Notes: generated from the sequence alone by a model not told the origin. A stretch of DNA of 36,989 nt from Deltaproteobacteria bacterium (GCA_030595125.1 JAUVDV010000051.1:1-36989); one strand, 5' to 3'. Shown: positions 1 to 9,471, numbered from the stretch's first letter. Program-made: numbers and translations.

Positions 1-567
1 AGGGCGAAGCCCTTTCCGACACGAAGTGGCGCATTTCTGGCCGCGGGATTTATTTCCGCGGTGCTGGCGCAGGGAGTTCCGAGAACATTGGGCTATTGTG
101 GCGTTGAATAATGTACATGAGAGGATGCGATCAATCATTAGGGCCCGCCTCGCCCTCATCCCAGACCCCTTCGCCATATCTGGACGGAACGCCCCTGAAA
201 AAAGGGACAAGCTGCTCTTTACCAGCCCGGATCGGTGCATACCCTGGGGTTGTCAGAATAGAAGATCAGCATCCTTTCAAAACGCTGACGCTTCAAAAAC
301 CATGCGGGTCCGGACCGCAAAACCTAATTCCCAATATGCTGATCTCCCTGGTCCGGATTCGTTCGTTCTCACCGTACCGTAAATAGTGACTCCCACTCCT
401 TGGAAAAGGGGTCCGCCGTCGCTCGCTTTGGTTTCCCCCTATATAAGAGGGAGAAAATGACGAGGGCTGGCTTTTTTTGCAAAAACCGTATTTTCTTTGC
501 AACTTCTCGCATAAACGACCGATTACATGGGGTGAAGGGGGCAGGCGTTGACAAAGGAGTTGACCGG
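1..567. other. Region without a supported gene
   Basis: No open frame here looks like a real protein: the short frames on both strands lack ribosome sites, signal peptides and family motifs, and the longer minus-strand frame is the shadow of the gene at 568. A small hairpin (AGGGC-gaa-GCCCT followed by TT) lies at the left edge and could be the end of a terminator for a gene outside the window. A T7 run and an inverted repeat lie at 471-502, close to the first gene. I see no convincing -35/-10 pair, although TATATAAG near 440 could serve as a -10 element. Confidence 0.6.
477..502. repeat. Inverted repeat upstream of the first gene
   Basis: TTGCAAA at 477-483 is mirrored by TTTGCAA at 496-502 with a 12-nt AT-rich loop. 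It sits about 65 nt before the first start codon, where an operator or leader structure could act. No protein partner can be named. Confidence 0.35.
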
Positions 568-1236
568 ATGAAGGTTTCGCTGCGTGAGTCATGCACAAAA
601 GGATCGCCCATGGCGGCGGCATTGATCGCCGTATTGCTGGTCATACCTTCCGCCGCACGCGGGGACGAGGTGGATACGCGTGACGATGACATCGTGAGCG
701 CTTTCAAGCTGGGCGCATCCGCGAACGCCCGGCTGGAGATCGAACACCACGGTGCGACTACCGCGCTGACCGGTAATCTTAAAATCGGGGACAATGACGA
801 GTCCATGAACCTCGTGTGCATGTTGTGTACGGACGAGGAGGTCCTGGCGACCGCGCGTTCCATGGGAGTGCGTCTGGCCGCCGCGGCGCAGGGCGTGGAG
901 GCGCCGGCCTCGATGGCGGATGAGCCCGCGTCAAAAAACGAGTTCGCAAAGTCCGCGCCGGTTCCCGAAGATCGCACCAGGTTGCGGGTCTCGGTTGTAG
1001 TAGCGGGCCTCGGCGCAGCAGTCGCCGCAGCGGGCGGAGCATTCCTGGCGATGGACGGAGACTGTGCCACCGAACGTGTCGACCAGGATGGGGATTGTGC
1101 AAAGCTCCACAACGGAGCACCCGTCGGATGGACTCTGGTGAGCGTCGGCGCCGTTGCATTCATCGTGGGGCTGGTAGCCGCGATCGCGACATCTCGAAAC
1201 CGCGAGAAGGAGGAAACCGATGAAGATCATGACTAG
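568..1236 (+). CDS. Exported protein with two C-terminal membrane segments, function unknown
   Basis: I do not recognise a family. The 222-residue protein begins with a short basic stretch and a hydrophobic signal segment (about residues 15-31, ending PSAARG), followed by an acidic mature part. Two hydrophobic segments (about 139-162 and 185-208) form a hairpin around a loop with two Cys residues, and the tail is charged and very acidic. The start at 568 is preferred over an upstream in-frame start because AGGAG lies nine bases before it and it places the signal peptide at the N-terminus. The last 17 bases overlap the next gene, suggesting a coupled pair. The arrangement of exported domain plus C-terminal hairpin recurs in the proteins at 1220 and 25479. 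Confidence 0.7.
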   Translation: MKVSLRESCTKGSPMAAALIAVLLVIPSAARGDEVDTRDDDIVSAFKLGASANARLEIEHHGATTALTGNLKIGDNDESMNLVCMLCTDEEVLATARSMGVRLAAAAQGVEAPASMADEPASKNEFAKSAPVPEDRTRLRVSVVVAGLGAAVAAAGGAFLAMDGDCATERVDQDGDCAKLHNGAPVGWTLVSVGAVAFIVGLVAAIATSRNREKEETDEDHD

Positions 1237-2539
1237 TCTGACTCTCCTCCTATGTATGCTGATTGTCGCCTCGACCACCGCCGCCGCCGAGCCGTTCCCT
1301 GTGGACCCGGCCGTACCGGTGGTCATAGTGAAAGCCGGGCGCCTGCCGGGGAACGCGGAGATCGACGCAGTGATCGCAAACATCGGCGCGCCGGTGACCA
1401 GAGGCGCAAAGATCGCAAGCAGAATCGGGCTCGCGAATCTTCAGGGGGCGCCCTCGCGGCGAGAGGTTGTCTCGGATTTCGAAAAGGCCAAGGACCTCTT
1501 TTTTTCCGGCGATCACGAGACCGCGCGGGAGAAACTCGACGCCATCGACTCGACGTTCAAAAAATGGCCGGCGATGCTGTCACTGGAACCGAAACTCAGG
1601 GTCGTCCTTTTTGAAACCTTTCTCTATCTGGCGGTAATCGCCCGCTCGTCCGACCCCGATCTTGCGGACAGCCTGCTTTCGATCGTCGCCTCTCGTTTCC
1701 CCGACCTCGAACCCGGCGCGGCCGATTTTCCGCCCTGGTTGCGCAATCAGTTCCTGGATTTGAAAGATGGCGCAGACTGGAGTCGCGGCACGATCCATTT
1801 CGAGGGGCCGCCGGACTGCGATCTCCGGGTGGACGGACGTTCCATCAGACAACAGGGCGACAAGCTCACGGACGTCCTGTTCGGACACCGCACCCTGTCG
1901 GCAAAATGCCACGGAAAGCTCTCGTCTATCGTGTCGGTGGAGATAGGGGACACACCGGTATCCTGGCGCCCCATTATCCTTTCACACTCCGAGATAGTGG
2001 ATGATGAGAACGACCTGGTGATCGATTTTCAAATGGAAGTCGATGATGATGACATGGCCCGGGACCTCATCGAGATAGCGCAAGCAGGCGGTTGGCCGCG
2101 GTTGGTCGCGGTGGTGGGACGTCCCGATTCACTCGAAGCCTGGCTCGTGGATCCGCAACAACACGGCCTGCTCCGAAAGAGCGAGACCTCGGGGGAAAAC
2201 CCGGACGGAGTCGGATCGCTCGGAGCTTCCCTGAGCGCCCCGGACCCCGCGAGTGATCATGCCGGCGAAGATGGGGACCGGAGGAAGTGGTATCGGGACG
2301 GCGCCGCCTGGACCATCGTCGGCACGGGTCTCGCCGTCCTCGGCGCCGGTATCGCCGTCGCTGGGGTCAGCACAGAACCATCATCACAGGAGCCGGTGGC
2401 ATGGGCTCTGATGATGTCGGGAGGGGTCATCGCGGGGACGGGACTGGTCCTGTTTTTCATTCCACGCTCGAGCAGCCCGCAAGGCGATGACGACATTGGT
2501 TCGCCGATGGTCGGCGCCGCCGGATCCTGGAGCTTCTGA
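1220..2539 (+). CDS. Exported PEGA-like protein with C-terminal membrane hairpin
   Basis: The 439-residue protein has a signal peptide (about residues 5-23, ending in an Ala run), a helical region with TPR-like character (about 90-180), and a beta-rich stretch (about 200-250, around LRVDGRSI) that resembles a PEGA domain, the surface-exposed fold often found after TPRs. Two C-terminal hydrophobic segments (about 363-383 and 393-413) end the protein. AAGGAGG at 1208-1214 directly supports this start. It overlaps the preceding gene by 17 bases. The resemblance to TPR/PEGA envelope proteins is by overall layout; no catalytic motif is visible, and a scaffold or sensor role is inference only. Confidence 0.65.
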   Translation: MKIMTSLTLLLCMLIVASTTAAAEPFPVDPAVPVVIVKAGRLPGNAEIDAVIANIGAPVTRGAKIASRIGLANLQGAPSRREVVSDFEKAKDLFFSGDHETAREKLDAIDSTFKKWPAMLSLEPKLRVVLFETFLYLAVIARSSDPDLADSLLSIVASRFPDLEPGAADFPPWLRNQFLDLKDGADWSRGTIHFEGPPDCDLRVDGRSIRQQGDKLTDVLFGHRTLSAKCHGKLSSIVSVEIGDTPVSWRPIILSHSEIVDDENDLVIDFQMEVDDDDMARDLIEIAQAGGWPRLVAVVGRPDSLEAWLVDPQQHGLLRKSETSGENPDGVGSLGASLSAPDPASDHAGEDGDRRKWYRDGAAWTIVGTGLAVLGAGIAVAGVSTEPSSQEPVAWALMMSGGVIAGTGLVLFFIPRSSSPQGDDDIGSPMVGAAGSWSF

Positions 2540-2558
2540 CCCCAAACCCGGAAACTCG

Positions 2559-2588
2559 TTGAATATTAGCAGGATACAAGGGTATGAT
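2559..2588 (+). promoter_or_regulatory. Candidate sigma-70-type promoter
   Basis: TTGAAT (2559-2564) and TATGAT (2583-2588) are separated by 18 bases and lie 22 bases before the lipoprotein start at 2610. This falls in the only sizeable gap (70 bases) of the 568-8410 gene run and could give the peptidase/propeller/patatin part its own transcript. Confidence 0.4.
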
Positions 2589-2609
2589 GGCTGCGAAAGG
2601 GCGGCCTGG

Positions 2610-3572
2610 ATGAACCACCGTAAAACCTTGTTCGGAATGTTGACCATTCTGGCGTCGGCGCTGCTAGCTGCCGGGTGCTCGGGCGATCCCGGGGATCCGG
2701 AGGGTTCGATCGACGACGAGGGAACCGGTTCGTCCGCGTCGGACAAGCGGGCGAAGAAGGAATCCGCCGAGAAACTTCAGCACGAGCTGAAAGGTCTGGA
2801 GGCGGACATCGCGGCAGCGCTGAAAGATCGTGATTGGTCCCTGGCCAAACGCGTGATCGGGATCGGCGTGGAGAAGGCAAACGCCGGTGGGAACGAGTTC
2901 GAGACAATGCGGGCACGGTTCCTTAAGCAAAAGGGGAATCTGCTGCGCGATAAGAGTGATGAGGTGGCCGCGAGACGCAACTACGCCGACGCCATGGCCA
3001 TCTTCCGGGTGCACGGAGACCAGGTGGGGCGCTTCGAGGTTCACCTGGCCCAATGCCAGCTCGAAGAGATCCTCGGAGACTACGCTGCGGCGAGCCGCGA
3101 CCTCGCGCAGGCCGAGCTGCTTTTGTCCAAAAACGAAGACGCCAATCTGAGAGGCGCATTTCTCATTCGCTCCGGGCGCCTGGCATTTCGCCAGGTCAAA
3201 TACGACGAGGCGTACGAGGCGTTCCTCGAAGCGGTGAGGATTTTTGCCCAGGCGAAGGACCGGATAGCCCAGGCGGATGCGCTCGTCCTGCTCTCCGATG
3301 TTGAGGATCACAAGGGCGAGACATCTCAGTGCAGAAGAAGTCTGGGAAAGGCGCTGGCGATCTTCAGAAAAAGCGGTAACAAAGATGGGGAGGTTCGCGC
3401 CTTGCACAAACTCGCCACGTTGGCGGAGCGGGATAAAAAATACAGAAGTGCGCGTACGCTGCTTCAAAAAGCGTACGAACTTTACAAGGAACTCGATCGC
3501 CCGAGCGACGCGACCAAAGTACAACAGCACATCAACGCCCTTCCGGAGCCGGGCAAGAAGAAAAAAAAGTAA
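2610..3572 (+). CDS. TPR-repeat lipoprotein
   Basis: A 320-residue lipoprotein. The signal peptide ends in the lipobox LLAAGC with the lipidated Cys at residue 23; a Ser/Asp/Gly-rich linker follows. The rest is helical with repeated tetratricopeptide-like units, for example RNYADAMAIF, YDEAYEAFLEAVRIF and YRSARTLLQKAYELY, so it should be a protein-interaction scaffold facing the periplasm. The frame stays open upstream, but the signal peptide only makes sense from 2610. The C-terminus is a run of Lys encoded by AAGAAG and an A8 tract (3561-3568) just before the stop. The next gene follows one base after the stop, so the two are almost certainly co-transcribed. Confidence 0.8.
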   Translation: MNHRKTLFGMLTILASALLAAGCSGDPGDPEGSIDDEGTGSSASDKRAKKESAEKLQHELKGLEADIAAALKDRDWSLAKRVIGIGVEKANAGGNEFETMRARFLKQKGNLLRDKSDEVAARRNYADAMAIFRVHGDQVGRFEVHLAQCQLEEILGDYAAASRDLAQAELLLSKNEDANLRGAFLIRSGRLAFRQVKYDEAYEAFLEAVRIFAQAKDRIAQADALVLLSDVEDHKGETSQCRRSLGKALAIFRKSGNKDGEVRALHKLATLAERDKKYRSARTLLQKAYELYKELDRPSDATKVQQHINALPEPGKKKKK

Positions 3573-3573
3573 G

Positions 3574-5367
3574 TTGAACCGCGTCAAGATTCATACGGGC
3601 ATCATCGCCGCCATAATGATCTCGGTTGCCTGCCATGTTGCCCATGGCGACCGACGAACCATCCCTGTGGACGAAATCGAGAAGGGCATGAAGGGCTACG
3701 GGCTGACCGTGTTCGAGGGCACCGAACCCGAGAAATTTCAGGTGGAGGTTGTGGGCGTGGTCCCCAATTTCTTTCTCCGCCAGGACATCATTCTGGTCCG
3801 GGTCTCCCACCCGGTCACCGACAGGGCCGGCGTCATCGGCGGCATGAGCGGATCTCCAATCTACATCGACGGACGCCTCGCGGGCGCGCTGGCCTACGGA
3901 TGGAGTTTTCAGAAGGAGCCGATCGCCGGTGTCACGCCCATCGCCAACATGCTCGACGTGCTCAAGAGGAAGGTCGGCAAGAACAGACCTTCCGTTCCCA
4001 TGCGCCTCGCCCGGGCTCTATTGCCTTTTATTTCCGACCAGGCCCGTCAGGGCCCCATCGAGCCGATAGGCTTTCATGCTTCCTTTCGTTCGGGCAACGA
4101 CACCATGCTCGCGCCCGCCCGCACGCCCATAACCCTTTCCGGTTTTCACAGCCCCGCGATGGGGATGATCGAGGAAACCCTTTCCGCTTTCGGGATGATT
4201 CCAATGATGGGCGGAGCAGGGGGGAAGGGCGCCAAGGATCCCGGCAAATTCGTTCCGGGCGGCGCCATCGGCGTGCAACTGGTTCGCGGCGACATGAGCG
4301 CAACGGGAATCGGGACGGTGACGGCCGTGCGCGACGAGAACGTGCTCGCCTTCGGCCACCCAATGTTCAATATGGGACAGGGGCTCCTGCCCGTAACCAC
4401 GGGGCGCATCCACACCGTGATCGCCTCCCTGAGAAAATCGAACAAGCTCGGCAGTCCATTGGGCGAGATAGGAGCGCTGGTGCAGGATCGCCAGGCGTGC
4501 ATCGTCGCCAGAACCGACCGCCGCGCGCCGATGATCCCGGTGACGTTCGAGCTGAAGGACGCAAGGAGCGGCAGAAAAGAAAAGTACAAGGTAGAGATGA
4601 TCTCGCATCGTCTTCTCACGGCCAGGTTCCTGCACGCGGTGCTCGTCAACATCATCCAGAACGCCGCTTCGGACGCGACGGACGTGACCGCAGAGATCAC
4701 GGGCCGCATAAAGGTATCCGGCCGGGATCCGGTCAAGCTCCACGACGCGGCCATCTCCAGGAGAGGGCTTGCTACTCTTGCCAGGTACTTTAGACCATCC
4801 GGCATCGTCGCGGCGATTCTCGCAAACCCGTTCGAGGACGCCACTATCGAGGCGCTCGAGTTCGATGTGCAGCTGCGCTACGGTCTGGAGCATTCCACCA
4901 TTGTCGGCGCGTATGTCACAGCCCAGAACCCCGCTCCGGGCGACGTAATAAACCTGCACGTGCGCCTTCGCCCTTACGGGGGCGACGAGCGGATCGTGAC
5001 CGTGCCTATCAGGATCCCCGAGGCGACCCAGGGCTCGAAAATACAAATTCAAGTGGGTGGCGGCGACGTCATGACACCGGTGATGCCCACGCCTCAAAAC
5101 CTCGATGACATGATCAAGAATGTGGAGCGTTTCTATCCACCCCAATCCATGGTCGTCAGCGTGAACATCCCTGGAGAAGGGGTCTCCTTGCGGGGGCACG
5201 TGCTGGAACAACTTCCGAACTCGGCGGTGTCGGCGCTCAAGCCGTCGGTCGGGGTGGAGCAGCTCACAACCCATCGCACGGCACTCTCGGAGGTGTACCC
5301 GACTTCTCACCTTGTCGCGGGCAAGGAGACCATCACCATTACAGTTGGAAGCCGGAGGAACAGATGA
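3574..5367 (+). CDS. SpoIVB S55-like serine peptidase, exported
   Basis: The protein resembles SpoIVB (peptidase S55) family members. From a TTG start it has 597 residues with a signal peptide (about residues 5-25). The motif GGMSGSP (89-95) supplies the likely nucleophile Ser92, by analogy with GDSGGP. The segment GIGTVTAVRDENVLAFGHP (about 245-263) matches the SpoIVB region that carries the catalytic His, here His262. Ser therefore comes before His, opposite to the order I recall in Bacillus SpoIVB. Start choice: TTG at 3574 gives a full signal peptide, while ATG at 3616 would cut into it; no strong ribosome site supports either. The stop overlaps the next start as ATGA. The target is unknown; partners are probably the TPR lipoprotein and the propeller protein beside it. 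Confidence 0.75.
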   Translation: MNRVKIHTGIIAAIMISVACHVAHGDRRTIPVDEIEKGMKGYGLTVFEGTEPEKFQVEVVGVVPNFFLRQDIILVRVSHPVTDRAGVIGGMSGSPIYIDGRLAGALAYGWSFQKEPIAGVTPIANMLDVLKRKVGKNRPSVPMRLARALLPFISDQARQGPIEPIGFHASFRSGNDTMLAPARTPITLSGFHSPAMGMIEETLSAFGMIPMMGGAGGKGAKDPGKFVPGGAIGVQLVRGDMSATGIGTVTAVRDENVLAFGHPMFNMGQGLLPVTTGRIHTVIASLRKSNKLGSPLGEIGALVQDRQACIVARTDRRAPMIPVTFELKDARSGRKEKYKVEMISHRLLTARFLHAVLVNIIQNAASDATDVTAEITGRIKVSGRDPVKLHDAAISRRGLATLARYFRPSGIVAAILANPFEDATIEALEFDVQLRYGLEHSTIVGAYVTAQNPAPGDVINLHVRLRPYGGDERIVTVPIRIPEATQGSKIQIQVGGGDVMTPVMPTPQNLDDMIKNVERFYPPQSMVVSVNIPGEGVSLRGHVLEQLPNSAVSALKPSVGVEQLTTHRTALSEVYPTSHLVAGKETITITVGSRRNR

Positions 5368-7529
5368 GCTTCGACAGATTCATCCTAAATTCCATCCTCG
5401 GCGCCCCCCTGCGACGATCCATGGCGCTGGCGGGGCTCTTTGCGATCCTGGCCGTTTCTTTCACCGCGCACTCCGGCGGAACTCGCATCTGGGAGCTGGC
5501 CGGGTTTACGGAGCTGGACAAGGGCGAGCTGAAACAGACCACCGTTTCCAGTCGTGGCGAGGTAACCGTCGGCGCGATGGCCACCGGGCTGGATCTCGAC
5601 GACGTCGGGCTCGTCTGGAGCGCGGTGGAAGGCAAGGCGGGAGTCATCTACCTGGGCACCGGGTACGACGGCAAGATCTTCCGGGTTAAGGGGGGCAAGG
5701 CCACTCTGATCGCCACAACGGGCCAGCTGGTCGTCACATCACTCGCCCTCGACAAGCGAGGCGATCTCTACGCGGCGGCGTTGCCGGACGCGGTGATCTT
5801 GAAGATCCCCAAACCGTCGAAGATCGCCACCGGCAAACCCGTCAAGGCGTCGAAGTGGGCCACCCTGCCCGGTGATGTCAAGCACGTGTGGGCGCTCGCA
5901 TTTAAAGATAAGGGGAAGACGCTTTACGCCGGCACGGGCCCCGAAGGGCAGGTCTTCGCCGTGGGCCCGGATGCAAAAGCCTCCGTTTATATGGATACGG
6001 ACGAGGAGCACGTAATGTGCCTCGTCGACGCGGGCGTGAATCGCCTCCTCGCGGGGACCAGCCCCGGCGCCCTCCTGCTCGAGATCACGGGGCCGGGCCG
6101 GTCGTCGGCGCTGGCGGATTTCGACGCCACCGAGGTCAAGGCGATCGTTTATCGAAAGGGCGACATCGTGGCGGCGGTCAACAAGTTCCAGACTCCCCCC
6201 GCCATACCGACCAAACCAAAGACCTCCACCCCTTCCATCGGGACCATCATCAGCAAGCTGACAACAACCAAGCCTTCCCGGGCGGGCGACGGCGAGTTGT
6301 ACCGCCTGCACGAAAACGGCGCGATGGAGAAACTCTGGACCCGAAAGAAGGCCCACGTCGTGTCCCTCGCGGTCGATGGGAAAAACAGGATCCATGCGGG
6401 GCTCGCCACCGGGGGAAAGATCGTTTCCGTGGACGAGGACCGGCTCACGCGAACGGAACTGGATCTGGATGAGCGCCAGGTGATGGTCCTCCTGACGCGC
6501 GGCGACGAGCTGGTATTCGCTGCCACGGGAGATGCCGGCGCGGCCTACACCATCAGCGCTCCCCGCCCCTCCGAGGCACGCTACCTCTCGCCGCCCCTCG
6601 ACGCGGGGACCATCGCGCTGTGGGGTCGCCTGCGCTGGTTCGGCCACGGTAAATTGAGGGTTCAGTCCCGATCGGGCAACACCCTGGCGCCGGACATGAG
6701 CTGGAGTGATTGGTCGAAGGCCCTCAAAAATGGCGGCGCCGTTCCGAGCAAGCGGGCTCGTTACCTTCAGCTCAGGTTCTCTTTTGAGAAGGACAAGAAT
6801 GCCGTTCTGCGGAGCGCGGAGCTCTCGTTTGCGCCGATCAACAGGCGGGCGGTCATTACCGAGGTCAATCCGGATTCGCCGTTCTTCAAAGTCGGCAAGA
6901 CATCCACGAGCAAGATCACCAAGAAGGATATCCTCGAGCCGAGCAAGCGGACGATAGTTGCGCGTGTCGAGTCAAAGAAGAAACGCGCCGATCTCAAGCT
7001 CAACTGGAAGGTGGACAACCCGGATAAAGACAAACTGCGCTACCGGTTGTGGTATCGCGCGGTGGGCCGCAAGGTATGGCGACCGATCCTCAAGGATGAC
7101 TTCGTGCTCACCGTGAATAGCTACAACTGGAACACGGAATCGGTCCCGGAGGGTCGATACCAGATCAAGCTTGTGGCCGACGACTCCCCGAGTAACGATC
7201 CGTCGAAGGTCCTGTCCGACAAATACATTTCCGTGCCGGTGCTCGTGGATAATCACCAGCCCGCCGTGGACGCCCTTGGCTTTGCCGGCGGCAAGGTGAA
7301 GGGAAAGGCAAGGGATAGTTTCTCGGCCATCAGCGCCCTCGATTTTTCGGTGGACGGCGGGCCGTGGATGCCGATCTTTTGCGCGGACGGCATATTCGAC
7401 GAGGTTGTCGAGGAGTTCGATTTTGCGCTCACCGAGAAGCTCGAACCGGGCCCGCACGCCATCGCGGTGAGGGCTTATGATCGAGCTGGAAACATGGGCT
7501 CCGCCGAGATCCATGTAGAAACCAAGTAA
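5364..7529 (+). CDS. Exported beta-propeller protein with C-terminal Ig-like region
   Basis: A 721-residue protein with a hydrophobic signal segment (about residues 17-37). The central part repeats short beta-strand units of the form 'x-hydrophobic-Y-x-G-T-G-x-x-G-x-h-F', such as VIYLGTGYDGKIFRV, TLYAGTGPEGQVFAV and NRLLAGTSPGALL, which suggests a propeller of roughly seven blades. A later part (about 400-490) resembles a carbohydrate-binding-like sandwich, and the C-terminal 170 residues look like fibronectin or Ig-type domains. No enzyme motif is visible. The ATGA overlap with the S55-type peptidase gene means the two are translationally coupled, so it may be a substrate-recognition or scaffold partner of that peptidase (inference). 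Confidence 0.65.
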   Translation: MSFDRFILNSILGAPLRRSMALAGLFAILAVSFTAHSGGTRIWELAGFTELDKGELKQTTVSSRGEVTVGAMATGLDLDDVGLVWSAVEGKAGVIYLGTGYDGKIFRVKGGKATLIATTGQLVVTSLALDKRGDLYAAALPDAVILKIPKPSKIATGKPVKASKWATLPGDVKHVWALAFKDKGKTLYAGTGPEGQVFAVGPDAKASVYMDTDEEHVMCLVDAGVNRLLAGTSPGALLLEITGPGRSSALADFDATEVKAIVYRKGDIVAAVNKFQTPPAIPTKPKTSTPSIGTIISKLTTTKPSRAGDGELYRLHENGAMEKLWTRKKAHVVSLAVDGKNRIHAGLATGGKIVSVDEDRLTRTELDLDERQVMVLLTRGDELVFAATGDAGAAYTISAPRPSEARYLSPPLDAGTIALWGRLRWFGHGKLRVQSRSGNTLAPDMSWSDWSKALKNGGAVPSKRARYLQLRFSFEKDKNAVLRSAELSFAPINRRAVITEVNPDSPFFKVGKTSTSKITKKDILEPSKRTIVARVESKKKRADLKLNWKVDNPDKDKLRYRLWYRAVGRKVWRPILKDDFVLTVNSYNWNTESVPEGRYQIKLVADDSPSNDPSKVLSDKYISVPVLVDNHQPAVDALGFAGGKVKGKARDSFSAISALDFSVDGGPWMPIFCADGIFDEVVEEFDFALTEKLEPGPHAIAVRAYDRAGNMGSAEIHVETK

Positions 7530-7537
7530 AAACCGAC

Positions 7538-8410
7538 ATGTCTTCAACCACCTTCGCCGATCAGATCCGGGAAAAACGCGTGGGGCTGGCCCTGGCTTCC
7601 GGGTTCTTTGGTTTCTACCATCACGCGGGAGTATTGACGGCCTTGCATGAACGGGGGATCCGGCCGACGCGGGTCTCCGGCGCCAGCGCAGGCGCTCTGG
7701 TTGCGTCAATGTACGCGTCGGGATCTTCGCCTGCGCAGATCGCCGAAGATCTCCTGGCCGTGAAGCGCTCCGATTTCTGGGACGCCCACTGGCCCTGGTC
7801 GCGTACTGGTTTCGGTCTGCTGGCCGGTCACAAGTTTGCCTCGGTGCTGTCGAGGACTCTGCCGGTACACCGTTTTGAGGATTGCGATATTCCCCTGTCG
7901 GTCAACGCCTACGATATCGAGGAGGGCCGCACACGTCACCTGGACAGCGGGGCGCTGATCCCGGCGGTTCGGGCTTCGTGCGCCGTGCCGTACCTCTTCT
8001 CGCCGGTGGAGATCGATGGGCGTCGCTACTGGGACGGCGGGTTCGCCGAGAAGACACCGATGGTGCCGTTCTTTCTGGATTCGGATGTCGACGTGGTGAT
8101 CGTCTCATACATGCCGCCCAGAGAGGATCGTCCAGAGAACAAGAAGAGCGGCATCCTGTCTTTCCTGCCGTCGCCCTCATCCTTTTTTGCCGACACTCCT
8201 CCGGACGAGCGCCGCGAACGGGACAAGGCATCCGTCCGGTTACTGAGAGACGCCGGCAAGAGAGTAATGGTGCTGGCGCCGAAGCGCGTATGGCTAGGAC
8301 CGTTCTCCCTCGATCGAGCCGGCGCCGCCATGGACCAGGGCCGCGAAGGCGCGCTGAAGATCCTCGACTCGAACGACGAAACCCTGCTGGGCGCCCCCAC
8401 GTTGAGTTGA
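7538..8410 (+). CDS. Patatin-like phospholipase
   Basis: A 290-residue patatin-family serine hydrolase, expected to release fatty acids from membrane phospholipids or other acyl esters. The nucleophile elbow GASAG (48-52) gives Ser50 and the DGG motif (166-168) gives the dyad partner Asp166. The usual glycine-rich oxyanion loop is altered: the sequence reads ASGFFGFYHHAG (20-31) rather than a GGG run, so activity may be modified. No signal peptide is seen, so it is probably cytoplasmic or peripheral. It follows the propeller gene by eight bases and closes the gene run. Its last 87 bases have a 94% identical copy at 10139-10225. Confidence 0.85.
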   Translation: MSSTTFADQIREKRVGLALASGFFGFYHHAGVLTALHERGIRPTRVSGASAGALVASMYASGSSPAQIAEDLLAVKRSDFWDAHWPWSRTGFGLLAGHKFASVLSRTLPVHRFEDCDIPLSVNAYDIEEGRTRHLDSGALIPAVRASCAVPYLFSPVEIDGRRYWDGGFAEKTPMVPFFLDSDVDVVIVSYMPPREDRPENKKSGILSFLPSPSSFFADTPPDERRERDKASVRLLRDAGKRVMVLAPKRVWLGPFSLDRAGAAMDQGREGALKILDSNDETLLGAPTLS

Positions 8411-8460
8411 CTATGGGAAATAATGTGGCACAAACTGGCACACTCGGCCTTCTGAGAAAA

Positions 8461-8492
8461 AAAAGTAATCGCTGATTATTGCTTTTCTTTTT
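8461..8492 (+). terminator. Candidate terminator after the patatin gene
   Basis: AAAAGTAATC pairs with GATTA plus CTTTT around a GCT loop and a three-base bulge, followed by a T-rich run. It lies 50 bases past the patatin stop. The stem is AT-rich, so it may be weak. Confidence 0.45.
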
Positions 8493-8509
8493 GATGACCC
8501 CCCGCCTGG

Positions 8510-8528
8510 AGGGGCATGGCATGCCCCT
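8510..8528. repeat. Perfect palindrome before the Asp-Thr lipoprotein
   Basis: AGGGGCATG and CATGCCCCT form nine-base arms around a single central base. It lies 52 bases before the next start codon, is not followed by a T run on the + strand, and is better placed as an operator or structural element than as a terminator. Confidence 0.45.
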
Positions 8529-8579
8529 TGCTGTGTTTCTCGTGTAAAATGGAAACCTAGTGAAACGAAAGGCGGGGAA

Positions 8580-9419
8580 ATGCGATATTTGCTTTTATTG
8601 GTACTGACGACCGTGATGGTCTGCGGCGGGTGCGTTGATGACCCGTCTGACGCAACCGACGGTGGGACGACCGATACCGATACCGACACAGAATCGGATA
8701 CAGATACCGACACTGACACCGTTACAGACTCGGATACCGGCACGGACACCGGCCCGAACGTATGCACTCAAGATCTGGGGGAGTACAGCGGCGATTTCAC
8801 GATCAGCACGCAATCGGACGTGGCAACCCTCGCGGGATATACCTCGATCTCAGGAACCCTTAGAATCGAGTTCTCGTCATGCACCGACTTGAGCGAGTTG
8901 ATTTGTCTGACCTCGGTCGGAGACTTGTTCATTGGGGCCAACGACGCCCTCACCAGCCTTGATGGACTAAATAACATCACCTCGGTGGGCATCCTGCGCA
9001 TCTCTAACAGCGACGCCCTCACCAGCCTTGAAGGGCTTAGCGGCCTCACCTCGGTGTGGATCCTGCGCATCTCTTTCAACGACACCCTCACCAACCTGGA
9101 CGGGTTGAGCGGGATCACATCGGTGGCGGGAGAATTGTCGATCAAAGACAACGATGCCCTCACCGATCTAGACGGCCTGAGCGCACTCACTTCGGTGGGC
9201 TGGGACTTGTTAATCACCTGGAACGTCAACCTCGCGACTCTGGACGGGCTTAGCGCCCTCACCTCGGTGGGCGAGTTGTTTGACATCCACCTCAACCCCG
9301 CCCTGCCCGACTGCGAGGTGTGCGACCTGCTGGACCAGCTTACCAGCGGACCCTGGGATATGGATGTGGAAGACAACCTCGACGACTCATGCACGCCGGT
9401 TCCGGCCAGCTGTCCGTAG
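8580..9419 (+). CDS. Lipoprotein with Asp-Thr linker and L-domain-like repeats
   Basis: A 279-residue lipoprotein with lipobox CGGC (Cys18). Residues 30-57 form an Asp/Thr-rich linker that would hold the body away from the membrane. The body (about 60-260) repeats a unit of roughly 24 residues built on 'LTSLDGLxxLTSVGxLxIxxNDA', typical of receptor-L-domain/leucine-rich proteins of the bacterial surface. The C-terminus has a Cys-rich cap (CEVC and C-terminal CP). AGGCGGGG before the ATG supports the start. It lies inside the segment bounded by the two patatin 3' ends, so it may have arrived with that segment. Confidence 0.75.
   Translation: MRYLLLLVLTTVMVCGGCVDDPSDATDGGTTDTDTDTESDTDTDTDTVTDSDTGTDTGPNVCTQDLGEYSGDFTISTQSDVATLAGYTSISGTLRIEFSSCTDLSELICLTSVGDLFIGANDALTSLDGLNNITSVGILRISNSDALTSLEGLSGLTSVWILRISFNDTLTNLDGLSGITSVAGELSIKDNDALTDLDGLSALTSVGWDLLITWNVNLATLDGLSALTSVGELFDIHLNPALPDCEVCDLLDQLTSGPWDMDVEDNLDDSCTPVPASCP
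8667..8750 (+). repeat. Asp-Thr codon tract (linker)
   Basis: Alternating Asp and Thr or Ser codons encode a 28-residue linker. Codons vary (gat/gac, acc/aca/acg), so it is an imperfect hexamer repeat. Similar tracts occur at 25177-25353 and 36218-36358. Confidence 0.8.
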
Positions 9420-9439
9420 ATTGTCCTGCCCCAGATAAT

Positions 9440-9470
9440 GACTCTTTATAAAAGAGGTCCTTTTAAAAGG
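9440..9470. terminator. Two AT-rich palindromes between convergent genes
   Basis: CTCTTT-ata-AAAGAG (9442-9456) and CCTTTTAAAAGG (9459-9470) lie back to back in the 52-base gap between the stops of the converging genes at 8580 and 9472. This position and symmetry suit a bidirectional terminator, though stems are AT-rich. Confidence 0.45.
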
Positions 9471-9471
9471 G